Assembly: GCA_039720395.1 (NCBI GenBank)
Contig: CM077826.1
Span: 27,422,430-27,486,429, forward strand
Length of the DNA: 64,000 bases
Direction of reading: 5' to 3'
Origin: Liquidambar formosana
Taxonomy: Eukaryota > Streptophyta > Magnoliopsida > Saxifragales > Altingiaceae
Made by a program: the position numbers and the translations under genes. A model generated the notes under the pieces. That model did no database searches, had not been told where the DNA came from, and saw nothing but the letters and a program-made list of their open reading frames with translations. Below, piece by piece: positions 62,513-64,000 of the stretch (its first letter is position 1; each line of letters starts with the position of its first letter).

Positions 62513-64000
62513 CCTAGTGGTGGTTGATGCTTAACTAAATTCTTGAAAGAGGTCCTAGATTCAAGCATTCCCAATCATGCATAGCATAAGCACGCATTTG
62601 CATGAAATTAAGACCATTGTGGAATAAATGGTTCAAAACCTCAGTGACAAATCGTGGGAAACAATTCATTGAATCTTGATTAATCACATGATTAGGAGGC
62701 TCCAAGGCTTGTTGCAATGCATCTTGAAAGCCACTCATGCCACCTAAAGTACGCAAGGTCCAAAATTACAAGTAACTCTAAGATTTAACTTCTTAAGAGT
62801 TCTCAGTTTGTTTTCCTTTGTTGTTTTGCAGCACCAGCTAGGTACCCTAGTATCTAAATTTCAAAAATCTATATGTTCCACATACAACTAAGGTAAATAT
62901 AGTAACAAATTAACAATACATATTTTCCCAAGAGTTAAGAGAAGGATCTCATAGTTAAAGCAAGGACTTAAATGTTGATAATGGCAGAGACAACAAGAAC
63001 CGAGAAACAGAGAAATGCCAAGGAAATTTAAAAAGTTTGATATCAATTTAGAGGAATGACGAAAATTAGTAGTAAAATGTGAAAAATTTTAATGAAATTT
63101 TGGAAAATAATGAAATACTCTCCAATAAATAATTTAGAATCATTATCAAAAAAAAAAAAAAAAAGTGTATAAAACAAGTATGTGGTGTGTAAGGTTCAAA
63201 AAGTGCACGCCGCAAAACAATTAAAAAATACAAGTTTATACAAATTTAAATTAAGTCATATTTTTTTTATGATATTACATAATCGTATCACATACATATC
63301 ATACATATGATCTAGGAAGCACTGACACTCCAAAAACTCTGGAAATGCAGTGTCCGATGCGAATCGAACATGACACTTGCCCGACACACCTACTTCCCGT
63401 GTCGGACACGCTTGGAAAGGATCCATAATTTTTAATTCCTTTTTTTTACCCAACATGGTCAAGACACGGCTTCAACACTTCATCGACACTTGCAAGACAC
63501 TCCTACACCACAGCAAGGAAGTCTTTTTACGTATTATGATCATTGGATGATGATAAATTTGTTTTATGATGTTTTGTGTGGAAAATGGAACAATGCTCAA
63601 AGTAATGCCATTATTACAACTTAATAACTCATATGACTTATGGAGTTACAGGTGTCTTGCTTGTTTATGTAGTTATATATATCTTTTATTTCCTCGTATA
63701 TTTTAATTCTTTTTTTATGTGTATAATGGAACTATCAACTATATATGTATATAAATTACAAATATATATATTCATTTATATATATACATTATATATATGA
63801 TGTACTATTAATATAATGAGATTTAATCTTCTATGGACATGTCCTTTTTTGAAAGCAGAATAAAATATTATATGCTTTTTAGAAAGGACAAAACATATAT
63901 CTTCCTCAAAAGGCACCTAATGGGATTTGTGTAATTCCAGAGAGAACCAATGAATGGAATCAAATAAGTAAATTCATAACATCAAATTGCTTCCATTAAC
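62513..64000. other. Presumed intron or upstream part of the TLP8-like gene; no gene seen
   Basis: AT-rich sequence with no exon that I can support. At about 63320-63500 a segment rich in GACAC and GTGTCGGACACG words (AAGCACTGACACTCC, CGTGTCGGACACGC) recalls an interspersed plant repeat; no ends or duplication were found. A TATA-rich stretch covers about 63730-63800. Confidence 0.4.

Noticed and set aside
62535..62756. 73-aa minus-strand frame as a missing 5' exon of the TLP8-like gene
   Set aside because: It shows no Tubby or TLP8 N-terminal features, and I could not place a donor site joining it in phase to 60960.

Overview
The window is nuclear DNA of a flowering plant, most likely a core eudicot and probably a woody species. 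Evidence: intron-rich genes with GT-AG introns, AT-rich spacers with long (CT)n and poly(A)/poly(T) tracts, a plant-specific 9-nt micro-exon, and many plant-type transposons. The species cannot be named from the sequence.

Four protein genes are supported. (1) A nepenthesin-type aspartic protease, + strand, 2223-4202, two exons, 478 aa. (2) A folate-biopterin transporter of the FBT2 type, - strand, 11081-5301, five exons, 495 aa, tail-to-tail with gene 1. (3) A WRINKLED1-family double-AP2 transcription factor (WRI3/WRI4 or ADAP type), + strand, 49328-54657, eight exons including the VYL micro-exon, 363 aa. (4) The 3' part of a TLP8-type Tubby-like protein gene, - strand, 60960-59162; its 5' exons were not found and probably lie beyond 64000. 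Genes 3 and 4 are tail-to-tail neighbours, as are At1g16060 and At1g16070 in Arabidopsis.

Between genes 2 and 3 lies about 34 kb of nested transposons (about 12.5-46.5 kb) whose insertion order can be read. A decayed + strand Ty3/gypsy remnant (about 1.6 kb left, Tat-like) was split by three insertions. The first is a Reina-like gypsy element (12858-22443, - strand), whose 5' LTR took up a long solo LTR (17962-22399), which itself took up a second, different solo LTR (19723-21597). The second is a two-gene PIF/Harbinger transposon (23025-34453) that received a long-TIR Mutator-like element (23862-25455) and another solo LTR (30076-32907), the latter inside an exon of its Myb-like gene. The third is a non-coding LTR element of the LARD type (34652-38646). 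Target-site duplications support nearly every step. To the right follow LTR fragments, a Mutator-type MITE (40758-41329) and a truncated Ty1/copia element (about 42430-45755).

The gene-rich right end carries small elements: three hAT-like transposons with 8-bp duplications (55040-55918, 57854-58483, 61875-62512), a TRIM retrotransposon (61435-61730) and a possible SINE in an intron of gene 3. All transposon genes seen are broken by stops, frameshifts or lost catalytic residues. I found no novel enzymatic or defence system. The most informative material is the nested-insertion record, the motifs shared by the solo LTRs, and the conserved gene pair.
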